In this document: piece after piece, positions 18,006-27,040 of the stretch
Layout: each line of letters starts with the position of its first letter
Numbering within the stretch: the first letter of the stretch is position 1
DNA from: Bordetella petrii
GTDB lineage: Bacteria > Pseudomonadota > Gammaproteobacteria > Burkholderiales > Burkholderiaceae_B
Reading direction: 5' to 3'
DNA length: 64,000 nt
Assembly (NCBI RefSeq): GCF_000067205.1
Contig: NC_010170.1
Coordinates: 3,844,001-3,908,000, forward strand
Position numbers and translations under genes: made by a program
Notes under the pieces: model-generated
Databases searched by the model: none
Seen by the model: only the letters and a program-made list of their open reading frames with translations
What the model was told of the DNA's origin: nothing

Positions 18006-19040
18006 ATGACCTCTACTACCGTTCTCTCCGAAGCCGAGCTGCTGGATCTGGGCACGCGTGCCTTCATCGGCCTGGGCCTGCCCGCGGAAGACGCCGCCGA
18101 CGTGGCGCGCGTGCTGGTGCAGGCTGACTTGTTCGGGCTCAGCACCCATGGCCTGAGCCGCATCGAATCGTATGGCGAACGCTTGCAGGTGGGCGGCATC
18201 CAGGCCCGCGCCCGCATTACGGTGCAAAGTCCCGCGCCGGCGCTGCGCCTGGTCGACGGCGACAACGGCGTGGGCCCCCTGGTTGGCATGCATGCGCTGC
18301 GCGCCGCCATGGAAGCGGCCAAGGATTGCGGCGTGGGCGTGGCCTTTGCCCGGCAAAGCAACCATTTCGGCCCCATCTCGCCATACGGGCTCATCGCCGC
18401 CCAGGCCGGTTTCGCCAGCATCATCGGCAGCAATGCCACCACCACCATCGCGCCCTGGGGCGGCAGCGATGCCCGGCTGGGCAACAGCCCGCTGGGCTTC
18501 GGCGTGCCCAATCCCGACGGCCCGCCGTTCCTGCTCGACATGGCCATGAGCGTGGTGGCGCGCGCCAAGATCCGCAACGCGCTCAAGCAAGGGGCCGCCA
18601 TTCCCGACACCTGGGCCACCGACCGCCACGGCCGCCCCACCACCGACGCGGCCGCCGCGCTCGACGGCTTCCTCTTGCCAATCGGCGGACACAAGGGCTA
18701 TGGCCTGGCGCTGCTGGTTGACCTGTTCGCCGGCCTGATGTCGAACGCCGCCTACCTGACACACGTGAAATCTTGGGTGGATGCGCCCGACCAGCCGCAG
18801 GACCTGGGGCATTTCTTCATCCTGATCGACACCACACGATTGGGATCGGCGGCCTGGCTGGCCCAGCGCATGGCCGATTTCGCCGCCATCCTGCACGCCA
18901 GCCCGCCCGCCGAGGCGGGCAAGCCCGTCATCGTGCCCGGCGAAATCGAGCTGGCCAACATGGCGCGCCAGCAGCGCGACGGTATCGCGCTAGACCCGGG
19001 CGTGCTGGCGTTGCTGCGGCGCCATGCCGCAATGGCATGA
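18006..19040 (+). CDS. Ldh family (malate/L-lactate type) NAD(P)-dependent oxidoreductase
   Basis: A 344-residue cytoplasmic dehydrogenase of the Ldh2/MDH2 fold, unrelated to classical Rossmann MDH. Typical signatures are GLSTHGLSRIESYGERL, FARQSNHFGPISPYG, the nucleotide-binding region around GNSPLGFGVPNP and GGHKGYGLALLVDLFAG. Family members act on malate, sulfolactate, ureidoglycolate, 2,3-diketogulonate or cyclic imino acids, and the substrate cannot be told from sequence. The following gene is binding-protein-like, on the same strand after 99 bases, which may hint at a small organic or amino acid. Confidence 0.9.
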   Translation: MTSTTVLSEAELLDLGTRAFIGLGLPAEDAADVARVLVQADLFGLSTHGLSRIESYGERLQVGGIQARARITVQSPAPALRLVDGDNGVGPLVGMHALRAAMEAAKDCGVGVAFARQSNHFGPISPYGLIAAQAGFASIIGSNATTTIAPWGGSDARLGNSPLGFGVPNPDGPPFLLDMAMSVVARAKIRNALKQGAAIPDTWATDRHGRPTTDAAAALDGFLLPIGGHKGYGLALLVDLFAGLMSNAAYLTHVKSWVDAPDQPQDLGHFFILIDTTRLGSAAWLAQRMADFAAILHASPPAEAGKPVIVPGEIELANMARQQRDGIALDPGVLALLRRHAAMA

Positions 19041-19139
19041 TGCGCGCCTGTTCGGCGATACTCTGAAACGCACGTTCATCGACCTGCGCCGCGCCGGGCC
19101 CGCGCCCTCCCTGGCGCCTGAACCCTACCTGGACCCAGC

Positions 19140-19880
19140 ATGACGACTCCCGCCCCCGACATCATCGCCGCCTTCACCCCCACCGGCCGGCTACGCGCCT
19201 CCATTAACCTGGGCAACCCCATCCTGGCCGGCCGCGACCCGGCCACGGGCGAGCCGGCCGGCGTGTCCATCGATCTGGCCCGCGCGTTCGCCCAGCGGCT
19301 TGGCGTCGAGCTGGAACTGGTGGTCTGGGACAGCGCCGGCAAGTCTGTCGACGCCGTAACGGCCGAGCAGGCCGACATCGGTTTCTTCGCCATCGACCCG
19401 TTGCGCGGCGCCGGCATCACGTTCACCGACGCCTATGTGCTGATCGAAGGCGCCTATCTGGTGCGCGATGGCTCGCCGCTGCGCGAACGCGAGGAAGTCG
19501 ACCGCGCGGGCGTCAGCGTCATGGTGGGCAAAGGCAGCGCCTACGACCTGTACCTGACGCGCGAACTCAAGCATGCGCAGATCCTGCGCGCGCCTACCTC
19601 GCCTGCCGTGGTCGATACGTTCCTGGCCGAGAACGCCGACGTGGCGGCCGGCGTCAAACAGCAACTGGAAGCAGACATGGGCCGCATTCCCGGCCTGCGC
19701 ATGCTGCCCGGCAGCTTCATGCAGATCCGCCAGGCCATGGGCGCCCCCAAAGGCCGCGGCCCGGCCGCCGCGGCAGCGCTCGCCGCCTTCGTCGAAGACA
19801 TGAAGGCCAGCGGCTTTGTCGCCCAGGCCCTGCAGCGCCATCACATCCAGGGCGCCGCCGTCGCTCCCGCCGCCCGGTGA
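19140..19880 (+). CDS. Solute-binding-protein-like (SBP family 3) protein without signal peptide
   Basis: A 246-residue protein with the two-lobed fold of amino-acid ABC binding proteins (GRLRASINLGNPILAGRDPA, GVSIDLARAFAQRLGVELEL, ADIGFFAIDPLRGAGITFT, YVLIEGAYLVRDGS). The N-terminus MTTPAPDIIAAFTPTGR has no signal peptide, and an in-frame TGA at 19119-19121 rules out an upstream extension. No permease or ATPase gene is near. It is therefore probably cytoplasmic, either a sensor or an enzyme evolved from a binding protein, as cyclohexadienyl dehydratase did. Function unknown. Confidence 0.82.
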   Translation: MTTPAPDIIAAFTPTGRLRASINLGNPILAGRDPATGEPAGVSIDLARAFAQRLGVELELVVWDSAGKSVDAVTAEQADIGFFAIDPLRGAGITFTDAYVLIEGAYLVRDGSPLREREEVDRAGVSVMVGKGSAYDLYLTRELKHAQILRAPTSPAVVDTFLAENADVAAGVKQQLEADMGRIPGLRMLPGSFMQIRQAMGAPKGRGPAAAAALAAFVEDMKASGFVAQALQRHHIQGAAVAPAAR

Positions 19881-19994
19881 CTGCGCGGCCGACAATGCGC
19901 TTGCTCGCCTCATCAGGCTCCCAGCGCTCCAGGTCGGCCTCCAGCGACTTCACGGCGCAATAAGCGTCGACGTACCGGCTTGCTCGCACAAGCG

Positions 19995-20027
19995 AAACGC
20001 CCCCGGTTTTCAAGGCCAGGGGCGTTT
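19995..20027. terminator. Bidirectional terminator-like hairpin between convergent genes
   Basis: A 9-bp stem (AAACGCCCC with GGGGCGTTT) and 15-base loop lie immediately after the PAP2 gene stop. The plus side is followed by GTTATTT; the minus side has only the T residues of the stem. It probably serves the minus-strand PAP2 gene and perhaps the plus-strand gene. Confidence 0.6.
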
Positions 20028-20028
20028 G

Positions 20029-20793
20029 TTATTTCACGGCGGCACCGGCACCGTCGCGACGCCGCCACCGCCACGGCGCGCGCAGCATCCACCGATAGCC
20101 CTCGCCCAGGATGTACGGCGCCAGGTAATGCGCCACCATGATGCCGATGAAGGCCGCCGCGGTGACGTCGGTCAGGAAGTGATCGCGGTTGATCACGCGG
20201 CTGATCGCCACGACGCCCGCCACCAGCAGCAGGGGCAAACGCCAGCGCGGCGCGATTTCGCCAATGACGGCCGCCACCGCGAACGCCGTCAGCGTGTGGC
20301 TGGACGGGAACGAATCGTACGGGTCGCCGGTGAACGGCACGCCCAGGCCATGCCAGCCTTGCTCCAGCAAGACTTCGGGCCGCGCGCGCGACACCACCTT
20401 CTTCAACACCAGCGTGATCAGGCCGCCCACGCTCATGGTGGCCAAAAGCAGCATGCTGTAGCGCGCCAGCCGCTCGAAGCCGGCCCGCACCGGGCAGGCC
20501 CAGCCGTACCGAATGCCAAACAACGAGGCCACGTACAGCAGCAGACCGGCCAGAATGTAGCCTTCGCTGTCGCCCAGGTCGCCGATCTGGTCGAAGACCT
20601 CGTTGACCTGCTCGGGCACGTGGCGCTCGATCGACTGCGTGAGGGGCACGTCTACCCAGCGGCTCATCATCAGCAGCGCCACGGCGAAGCACGCTGTCAG
20701 CGCCACGCTGCGGTACGGCCGGGGAGCAATGGGGGGCATCATGGACGGAACGGCTGGCAGGGAATCGGGGGACAAGCCGCGAGGGTGTGTCAT
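20029..20793 (-). CDS. PAP2-family membrane phosphatase
   Basis: A 254-residue integral membrane protein with about six helices. The three parts of the lipid-phosphatase active site are KKVVSRARPE, PSSHTL and SRVINRDHFLTDV (catalytic histidines and arginine). Family members dephosphorylate phosphatidic acid, phosphatidylglycerol phosphate or undecaprenyl pyrophosphate; which one applies here is not clear. The ATG at 20793 lacks a strong ribosome site, and a start at 20742 (MMPPIAP) is possible. Monocistronic, divergent from miaB. Confidence 0.88.
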   Translation of the reverse strand: MTHPRGLSPDSLPAVPSMMPPIAPRPYRSVALTACFAVALLMMSRWVDVPLTQSIERHVPEQVNEVFDQIGDLGDSEGYILAGLLLYVASLFGIRYGWACPVRAGFERLARYSMLLLATMSVGGLITLVLKKVVSRARPEVLLEQGWHGLGVPFTGDPYDSFPSSHTLTAFAVAAVIGEIAPRWRLPLLLVAGVVAISRVINRDHFLTDVTAAAFIGIMVAHYLAPYILGEGYRWMLRAPWRWRRRDGAGAAVK

Positions 20794-20977
20794 GGGCGGA
20801 AGCGTGAATTAAGGGGACGAAGCGCCCCGCTCCCCGGGTGCAGGGCGCGATCGCGGCTGACATCGTATACGCCAAATGCGCCGCCACCAAGACTATGTTT
20901 GCATCCACGCGTTAAAATCCGCGTTTTCCCCTTATTCCTCTTCGCCCCCGGGATCTACACCCGTCACGGCGCACGCC

Positions 20978-22420
20978 ATGCAAGAAACCTCTATCAAGCG
21001 CGCCGGCGCCTCCGCCGCCGCGTCCGCAGCGCCCGCTGCCACTGTGCCGGCCACCGCTTCGGCCTCCGCCCGCAAACTGTACATCCGCACGTTCGGCTGC
21101 CAGATGAACGAGTACGACTCGGACAAAATGGCCGACGTACTGCGCGGCGACCAGGGCCTCGAACTGACCGACAACCCCGAAGACGCCGACGTCATCCTGT
21201 TCAACACCTGTTCGGTGCGCGAGAAGGCCCAGGAAAAGGTCTTTTCCGACCTGGGCCGCGTGCAGCACCTGAAAAAACTCAACCCCGACCTCGTCATCGG
21301 GGTGGGCGGCTGCGTGGCCAGCCAGGAAGGCGAGGCCATCGTCAAGCGTGCGCCCTATGTCGACGTGGTGTTCGGCCCGCAAACGTTGCACCGCCTGCCC
21401 GAGCTCATCCGCCGCCGCCGCGCCTCGGGCGCCTCGCAGGTCGACATCAGCTTTCCCGAGATCGAGAAATTCGACGCCCTGCCCCCGCCGCGCATTGAAG
21501 GCGCCACGGCGTTCGTGTCCATCATGGAAGGCTGCAGCAAGTACTGCAGCTTCTGCGTGGTGCCGTACACGCGTGGCGAGGAAGTCTCGCGCCCGTTCGA
21601 CGACGTGCTGGTCGAGGTCGCCGATCTGGCCGACCAGGGCGTGAAAGAAGTCACGCTGCTGGGGCAGAACGTCAATGCCTACCGCGGCCCCATGGGCGAC
21701 ACCGGCGAAATCGCCGATTTCGCCACCCTGCTCGAATACGTGCACGAAATCCCCGGCATTGAGCGCATCCGGTACACCACGTCGCACCCCAAGGAAATGA
21801 CCCAGCGCATGGTCGACGCCTACGCCAACCTGCCCAAGCTGGTGTCGTTCCTGCACCTGCCGGTGCAGGCCGGCAGCGACCGCGTGCTGGCGGCCATGAA
21901 GCGCGGCTACACCACCCTGGAATTCAAGTCCGTGGTGCGGCGCCTGCGCGCCGCGCGTCCCGGGCTGACGCTGTCGTCCGATTTCATCGTGGGCTTTCCC
22001 GGCGAAACCGAAGAAGATTTCGACAAGACCATGAAGCTGATCGAAGACGTGGGTTTCGATACCTCGTTCTCGTTCATCTATTCGCGCCGCCCCGGCACGC
22101 CAGCGGCCGACCTGGTCGACGACACGCCGCAAGAAGTCAAGCTGCGCCGCCTGCAGCAGTTGCAGGCCCTCATCAACGCCCAGGCCGCCGCCATCGCCCA
22201 GGCCATGGTCGGCACCCGCCAGCGCCTGCTGGTCGAAGGCCCCTCGCGGCGCGATCCCAACGAACTCATGGGCCGCACCGAAAACAACCGCATCGTCAAC
22301 TTCCCCGCCCCGGCGCGGCTGATCGGGCAGATGGTCGACGTGATCATCACCGACGCCTATCCCAATTCGCTGCGCGCCCGGGTGGCCGACGTCGACGGTC
22401 TCGCACAAGGCAACGCATGA
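20978..22420 (+). CDS. miaB: tRNA-2-methylthio-N6-isopentenyladenosine synthase
   Basis: A 480-residue radical-SAM methylthiotransferase that modifies A37 in tRNAs reading UNN codons. The first [4Fe-4S] cluster is bound by C41, C78 and C112; the radical-SAM cluster is bound by C186-x3-C190-x2-C193 (EGCSKYCSFCVVPYTRG). A C-terminal TRAM domain follows. The first 30 residues are an Ala-rich extension. The ATG at 20978 is preferred; a longer frame to 20876 looks non-coding. The end overlaps phoH by ATGA and opens the miaB-phoH-ybeY-corC-lnt operon. Confidence 0.95.
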   Translation: MQETSIKRAGASAAASAAPAATVPATASASARKLYIRTFGCQMNEYDSDKMADVLRGDQGLELTDNPEDADVILFNTCSVREKAQEKVFSDLGRVQHLKKLNPDLVIGVGGCVASQEGEAIVKRAPYVDVVFGPQTLHRLPELIRRRRASGASQVDISFPEIEKFDALPPPRIEGATAFVSIMEGCSKYCSFCVVPYTRGEEVSRPFDDVLVEVADLADQGVKEVTLLGQNVNAYRGPMGDTGEIADFATLLEYVHEIPGIERIRYTTSHPKEMTQRMVDAYANLPKLVSFLHLPVQAGSDRVLAAMKRGYTTLEFKSVVRRLRAARPGLTLSSDFIVGFPGETEEDFDKTMKLIEDVGFDTSFSFIYSRRPGTPAADLVDDTPQEVKLRRLQQLQALINAQAAAIAQAMVGTRQRLLVEGPSRRDPNELMGRTENNRIVNFPAPARLIGQMVDVIITDAYPNSLRARVADVDGLAQGNA

Positions 22421-23439
22421 CCGCACCCCGCAGCCGTTCCCGCCGCAGCATGCCCACCATCGTCACCCTCGAGGGCGACAACACCCACTTGGCCAACCTG
22501 TGCGGCCCGCTGGACGAAAACCTGCGCCAGCTGGCCGACGGCATGGGCGTGACCCTGGCGCGGCGCGGCAGCCGCGTCACGCTGGAAGGCGAGCGCTCCG
22601 AACTGGCCGGCCGGGCCTTGCGGCGCTTTCACGAGCAGGCCGTGCACCGCGCCCTGTCGGTCGACGACATCCAGCTCGGGCTGGTCGAAATGGGCGTGGG
22701 TCGCAGCGAGGCCGCCCCGGCCGACGCGCGCGGCATCGACCCGGCCAGCCTGCCGGCGGCCGACGGCGAAGACGGCATCGTGCTGCGCACCCGGCGCAGC
22801 GACCTGCGCCCCCGCACGCCGCGCCAGCGCGACTACCTGAACAACATCCTCAAGCACGACATCACCTTCGGCATCGGTCCGGCCGGCACCGGCAAGACCT
22901 GGCTGGCGGTGGCCTGCGCCATCGACGCCATGGAACGCGACTCGGTGCAGCGCCTGGTGCTCACGCGGCCCGCCGTCGAGGCCGGCGAGCGCCTGGGCTT
23001 TCTGCCGGGCGACCTGGCGCAGAAGGTCGACCCCTACCTGCGGCCGCTCTACGACGCCCTGTACGACCTGATGGGCTTCGACAAAGTGCAGCGCCTGTTC
23101 GAAAAGCAGACCATCGAGATCGCGCCGCTGGCCTACATGCGCGGGCGCACCCTGAACCATGCCTTCGTGATCCTGGACGAAGCCCAGAACACCACGCCGG
23201 AACAGATGAAAATGTTCCTGACCCGCATCGGCTTCGGCAGCAAGGCCGTCATCACCGGCGACCCGTCGCAGGTCGACCTGCCGCGCGGCCAGCAAAGCGG
23301 GCTGGCGCACGCGGTGCGCGTGCTCGAAGACGTGCAGGGCATTGCCACCACGCGCTTCACCAGCCGCGACGTGGTGCGCCATCCGCTGGTGGCGCGCATC
23401 GTCGACGCCTACGACCGGGCCGCCGAAGATGAATCCTGA
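22417..23439 (+). CDS. ybeZ: PhoH-like ATPase (YbeZ)
   Basis: A 340-residue cytoplasmic P-loop protein. An N-terminal KH-like region precedes the Walker A GPAGTGKT (residues 154-161) and the Walker B FVILDEAQNT. The family is believed to work with the RNase YbeY in rRNA processing, and ybeY follows with an 11-base overlap here. The start overlaps the miaB stop; an internal ATG 11 codons in (SMPTIVTLEGD) is also possible. Confidence 0.95.
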   Translation: MTAPRSRSRRSMPTIVTLEGDNTHLANLCGPLDENLRQLADGMGVTLARRGSRVTLEGERSELAGRALRRFHEQAVHRALSVDDIQLGLVEMGVGRSEAAPADARGIDPASLPAADGEDGIVLRTRRSDLRPRTPRQRDYLNNILKHDITFGIGPAGTGKTWLAVACAIDAMERDSVQRLVLTRPAVEAGERLGFLPGDLAQKVDPYLRPLYDALYDLMGFDKVQRLFEKQTIEIAPLAYMRGRTLNHAFVILDEAQNTTPEQMKMFLTRIGFGSKAVITGDPSQVDLPRGQQSGLAHAVRVLEDVQGIATTRFTSRDVVRHPLVARIVDAYDRAAEDES

Positions 23440-23896
23440 ACTGTCGCTGTCGGTACAGTACGGCGTGGCCGAGCCGCGCCTGCCGCGCTGGCGGCTGCGG
23501 CGCTGGGCGCAGCGGGCGCTTGACGGCGCCGCGCGCGACGGCCTGGCCGAATGCGCGCGCGCCGAGCTCAGCCTGCGCCTGGTGGGGCAGGCCGAAGGCC
23601 GCCGCCTGAACCACGCCTATCGCGAACGCGACTACGCCACCAATGTGCTCACGTTCGAATACGGCACCGACCCGCTGGGCACCGCCCGCGGCGACATCGT
23701 CATCTGCGTGCCGGTGCTGGCGCGCGAGGCCCGCGAACAGGGCAAGACCCTGCTCGACCACGCCGCGCACCTGACCGTGCACGGCGTGCTGCATGCGCTG
23801 GGCTACGATCACATTAAGGCGCGCGACGCGCGCCGCATGGAAGCCCTGGAAACCGCCATTCTGACCGGCATGCGCATTGCCGATCCGTACGCCTGA
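23429..23896 (+). CDS. ybeY: Endoribonuclease YbeY
   Basis: A 155-residue zinc-dependent RNase involved in 16S rRNA 3'-end maturation and ribosome quality control. The metal-binding motif H-x3-H-x5-H is present as H118, H122 and H128 (HGVLHALGYDH). The upstream NVLTFEYG and GDIVICVPV segments are also typical. It overlaps the end of the PhoH-like gene by 11 bases, so the two are translationally coupled. Confidence 0.96.
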   Translation: MNPELSLSVQYGVAEPRLPRWRLRRWAQRALDGAARDGLAECARAELSLRLVGQAEGRRLNHAYRERDYATNVLTFEYGTDPLGTARGDIVICVPVLAREAREQGKTLLDHAAHLTVHGVLHALGYDHIKARDARRMEALETAILTGMRIADPYA

Positions 23897-23978
23897 CCCG
23901 GCCCGCGCGGCGCCGTGGTAACAATTCGCAGCCGATATTCGGTTATGCTGGCCTCTTCACAACTTGTCCGTCCGGACG

Positions 23979-24875
23979 ATGTCTGACCCCTACCCTGCCA
24001 ACGACGCGAACACCAATCGCGCCCGGAAACCCACCAAATCCCTGCTAGACCGCATGCTGGCCCTCGTACGGCGCGAGCCCGAGGACCGCGAAGGCATCAA
24101 GGCCGTACTCGACGCCGCCCACGACCGCGCCCTGCTCGACGTCGAATCCTACGGCATGATCAAAGGCGCGCTCGCCATGTCCGAGCGCAGCGTCGCCGAC
24201 ATCATGGTGCCGCGCTCGCGCATGGACCTGCTCGACGTGTCGCAGCCGCTGCCGCAGCAGCTGGCGTTCATCATCGAGACCGCGCACTCGCGCTTTCCGG
24301 TCTACGAAGACGACCGCGACAACATCATCGGCATCCTGCTGGCCAAAGACCTGCTGCGCGGCATGCTTGAGCCCGGCATCGAACTGCGGTCGCTGATCCG
24401 CCCGGCCGTGTTCATTCCCGAAGCCAAGCGCCTGAACGTGCTGCTGCGCGACTTCCGCGCCAGCCACAACCACCTGGCCATCGTCATCGATGAGCACGGC
24501 GGCATTTCCGGGCTGGTCACCATGGAAGACGTGCTCGAACAGATCGTCGGCGACATCGAAGACGAATTCGACGACGACGACGAGCAAAGCATCTTCCCCG
24601 AAGGCGACAACCAATGGCGCCTGATGGCCAGCACCGAGATCAGCCACTTCAACGAGGCCTTTTCCACCGATCTGCCCGACGATGAATACGACAGCGTGGG
24701 CGGTTGGCTGGGCGGCCAGCTGGGCCGCATTCCGCGGCGCGGCGACAGCGCCGCGCACGGCGACCTGCTGATCGAAGTCATCCGCGCCGATGCGCGCCGC
24801 GCGCTGTGGCTGCGCGCCAAGCGCACGTCCGACGCGGCCAAGCCCGGATCCGACCCGGCCGCCTCCGGCTCATGA
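23979..24875 (+). CDS. corC: CorC/HlyC family CBS-domain protein
   Basis: A 298-residue cytoplasmic protein with two CBS domains (about residues 65-185: DIMVPRSRMDLLD, FPVYEDDRDNIIGILLAKDL, LAIVIDEHGGISGLVTMEDV) and a C-terminal transporter-associated domain (WRLMASTEISHFNEAF). E. coli CorC is linked to Mg2+/Co2+ efflux and envelope integrity. The ATG at 23979 is preferred over a TTG 15 bases upstream. The stop overlaps the lnt start (ATGA), the same order as in E. coli ybeX-lnt. Confidence 0.94.
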   Translation: MSDPYPANDANTNRARKPTKSLLDRMLALVRREPEDREGIKAVLDAAHDRALLDVESYGMIKGALAMSERSVADIMVPRSRMDLLDVSQPLPQQLAFIIETAHSRFPVYEDDRDNIIGILLAKDLLRGMLEPGIELRSLIRPAVFIPEAKRLNVLLRDFRASHNHLAIVIDEHGGISGLVTMEDVLEQIVGDIEDEFDDDDEQSIFPEGDNQWRLMASTEISHFNEAFSTDLPDDEYDSVGGWLGGQLGRIPRRGDSAAHGDLLIEVIRADARRALWLRAKRTSDAAKPGSDPAASGS

Positions 24876-26506
24876 GCCGCGGCCGCATCCCGCGCTGGGC
24901 AGCCCTGGGCCTGCTGGCCGCGGGCGCGGCGCACGCCCTTGCTTTCGCTCCCGGCCCCCTGCCGTCCTGGGCCCTGGCGCCGGTGCAGATCATCGCGCTG
25001 GCCTGCGCCGCCCACGCCACCCTGCAGGCCCCCCGCCTGGGCCAGGCCCTGCTGCGCGGCTGGCTGTTCAATTTCGCCAGCTATTCGCTGGGGTTGTACT
25101 GGATCTTCATCAGCCTGCACCGCTATGGCGGCCTGGCCGCGCCGCTGGCGGTGGCCGGCGTGCTGGCGCTGTCGGGCTTCCTGGCGCTGTTTCCCGCCGC
25201 CGCGTGCATGCTGGCGCGCTGGCTGTGCCCGCCGCCCGCCCAGGGCGAACCCGACCCTTCCCCAACGCGCCGCCTGCTGGTGGCGGCCATGGCCTGGGCC
25301 GCCGCCTGGGCCCTGCTGGAATGGCTGCGCGCCACCGTGCTCACCGGCTTTCCGTGGCTGAACATCGGCTATGCCCACGTCGACAGCCCGCTGGCCGGCT
25401 GGGCCCCCGTGCTGGGCGTGCACGGCATGGCGCTGCTGGCGGCTTTCGCGGCCGCCGCGCTGGCGGGCCTGTGGCAAGCCGTGCGCGCCGGCGGCCCCGC
25501 CCGGCAGGTCGACGCGCGCCGCGCGCTGGCTTGCGCGCTGGCCCTGCTGCTCGTCGCGGCAGGCTGGCCGCTGCATGGCATTGCCTGGTCGCGGCCCACC
25601 GGCGCGCCACTGCAGGCGCGGCTGGTGCAAGGCAATGTCGAACAATCGCAGAAATTCGACCCTGCCCTGATGGAACTGGGCCTGCGCCGGCACCTGGAAC
25701 TGGCCAGCCTGCCGGCCCCGCCGGCCGACCTGATCATCCTGCCCGAGACCGTGCTGCCGGTCTTCCAAGACCTGCTCGATCCGCGCGTATGGGAAGCCTG
25801 GCGCGCCGTCGCCGCGCGCAACCAGGCCACCGTCGCCATGGGCGTGCCGCTGCGCAGCCCCGGCGCCGACGGGCAAACCCGCTACACCAACAGCGTCATC
25901 GGCTTCGACGCCACCACGCCGCTGGCGCAATTGCGCAGCGGCGTCACCGCGCTGCGCTACGACAAGCGCCACCTGGTGCCCTGGGGCGAATATGTGCCGC
26001 CGGGCTTTCGCTGGTTCGTCGACATGCTCAGCATTCCCCTGGGCGATTTCGACCGCGGCGAGCGCCGCCAGGCGCCGTTCCACATCGGCGACCAGTACGT
26101 GGCCTTCAACATCTGCTACGAAGACCTGTTCGGCATCGAACTACTGCCCGCCCTGCAACCCGGCCCTAATGGCGAGCCGGGCGCCACCATCCTGGCCAAC
26201 GTCAGCAACCTGGGATGGTTCGGCGACACCTGGGCGCTGCGCCAGCACCTGCAGATCGGGCGGCTGCGCACGCTGGAAACCGCCCGGCCGATGCTGGCCG
26301 CCACCAACACCGGCATCACCGCCGCCATCGACGCACGCGGCCGCGTCGCCGCGCAACTGCCCGCCCATCAGCCCGGCATTCTGCCGGTGTCGGTACAGGG
26401 CATGACGGGCCTCACGCCCTATGCGCGCTTCGGCGATACGCCCGTGCTGGCGCTGATCGCGCTGGCGCTGGTGGCCGCCGCGGCGCTGGGGCGGCGCAAA
26501 CGTTAA
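24872..26506 (+). CDS. lnt: Apolipoprotein N-acyltransferase
   Basis: A 544-residue inner-membrane enzyme that adds the third acyl chain to lipoproteins. The N-terminal part has about seven membrane helices. The periplasmic nitrilase domain carries the Glu-Lys-Cys triad: E292 in LPETVLP, Lys in YDKRHLVPWGEYVP and Cys in FNICYEDLFG. A last helix ends the protein (VLALIALALVAAAALG). Start overlaps corC. The 143 bases after it contain the promoter for the tRNA operon. Confidence 0.96.
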   Translation: MSRGRIPRWAALGLLAAGAAHALAFAPGPLPSWALAPVQIIALACAAHATLQAPRLGQALLRGWLFNFASYSLGLYWIFISLHRYGGLAAPLAVAGVLALSGFLALFPAAACMLARWLCPPPAQGEPDPSPTRRLLVAAMAWAAAWALLEWLRATVLTGFPWLNIGYAHVDSPLAGWAPVLGVHGMALLAAFAAAALAGLWQAVRAGGPARQVDARRALACALALLLVAAGWPLHGIAWSRPTGAPLQARLVQGNVEQSQKFDPALMELGLRRHLELASLPAPPADLIILPETVLPVFQDLLDPRVWEAWRAVAARNQATVAMGVPLRSPGADGQTRYTNSVIGFDATTPLAQLRSGVTALRYDKRHLVPWGEYVPPGFRWFVDMLSIPLGDFDRGERRQAPFHIGDQYVAFNICYEDLFGIELLPALQPGPNGEPGATILANVSNLGWFGDTWALRQHLQIGRLRTLETARPMLAATNTGITAAIDARGRVAAQLPAHQPGILPVSVQGMTGLTPYARFGDTPVLALIALALVAAAALGRRKR

Positions 26507-26536
26507 GCGCATGCCGAGTGGTTTTTTTGCCTCGAC

Positions 26537-26565
26537 TTGCACACCAAAAAAAACTCGTGCATAAT
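26537..26565 (+). promoter_or_regulatory. Sigma70 promoter of the tRNA operon
   Basis: TTGCAC (26537-26542) and CATAAT (26560-26565) are separated by 17 bases, a strong housekeeping promoter. It lies about 85 bases upstream of tRNA-Ala, in an otherwise empty gap after lnt. Confidence 0.75.
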
Positions 26566-26650
26566 CTCGTTTCTTCGCCAACGGCACTAAACAAAACCGG
26601 CAAGAACGGTGTCAAAAACACCGCTAACTGCAGGCATTGTTCAGGAAAAC

Positions 26651-26726
<76 letters not shown>

Positions 26727-26767
26727 GTCCAAGGCGAAGCAGCAGTAAAGTAGTACGGCAAGTCCAA

Positions 26768-26843
26768 GTCCCCTTCGTCTAGAGGCCTAGGACATCACCC
26801 TTTCACGGTGAGTACAGGGGTTCGAATCCCCTAGGGGACGCCA
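26768..26843 (+). tRNA. tRNA-Glu (anticodon UUC)
   Basis: A 76-base cloverleaf with acceptor GTCCCCT / AGGGGAC, anticodon arm TCACCCTTTCACGGTGA (UUC in the loop), T arm GGGGTTCGAATCCCC and encoded CCA. Confidence 0.98.
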
Positions 26844-26880
26844 GCTTTTCTGGCAAGCAGTACAAGTAGTACACCGCTGC

Positions 26881-26957
26881 GGAGCGGTAGTTCAGTTGGT
26901 TAGAATACCGGCCTGTCACGCCGGGGGTCGCGGGTTCGAGTCCCGTCCGCTCCGCCA
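26881..26957 (+). tRNA. tRNA-Asp (anticodon GUC)
   Basis: A 77-base cloverleaf with acceptor GGAGCGG / CCGCTCC, anticodon arm CCGGCCTGTCACGCCGG (GUC in the loop), T arm CGGGTTCGAGTCCCG and encoded CCA. It is a queuosine-type tRNA and hence a target of Tgt. Confidence 0.98.
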
Positions 26958-26970
26958 AAGAATTCAAGAA

Positions 26971-27006
26971 AAAAAGCACTTACACCACGTAGGTGCTTTT
27001 TTTTTT
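26971..27006 (+). terminator. Rho-independent terminator of the tRNA operon
   Basis: AAAAAGCAC pairs with GTGCTTTTT around a short loop and is followed by a run of about ten T residues. It starts 13 bases after tRNA-Asp. Its reverse complement is also T-rich and may serve the minus-strand LysR gene, which ends at 27041. Confidence 0.9.
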
Positions 27007-27040
27007 CGTCCCAGCTTTGTTTATTTCTGCCGTTGCCTCG

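Noticed and set aside
19717..20013. Small minus-strand frame opposite the end of the binding-protein-like gene
   Set aside because: The first part looks protein-like (VDAYCAVKSLEADLERW), but it has no clear ribosome site, lies opposite a good gene and ends in an Arg-rich stretch.
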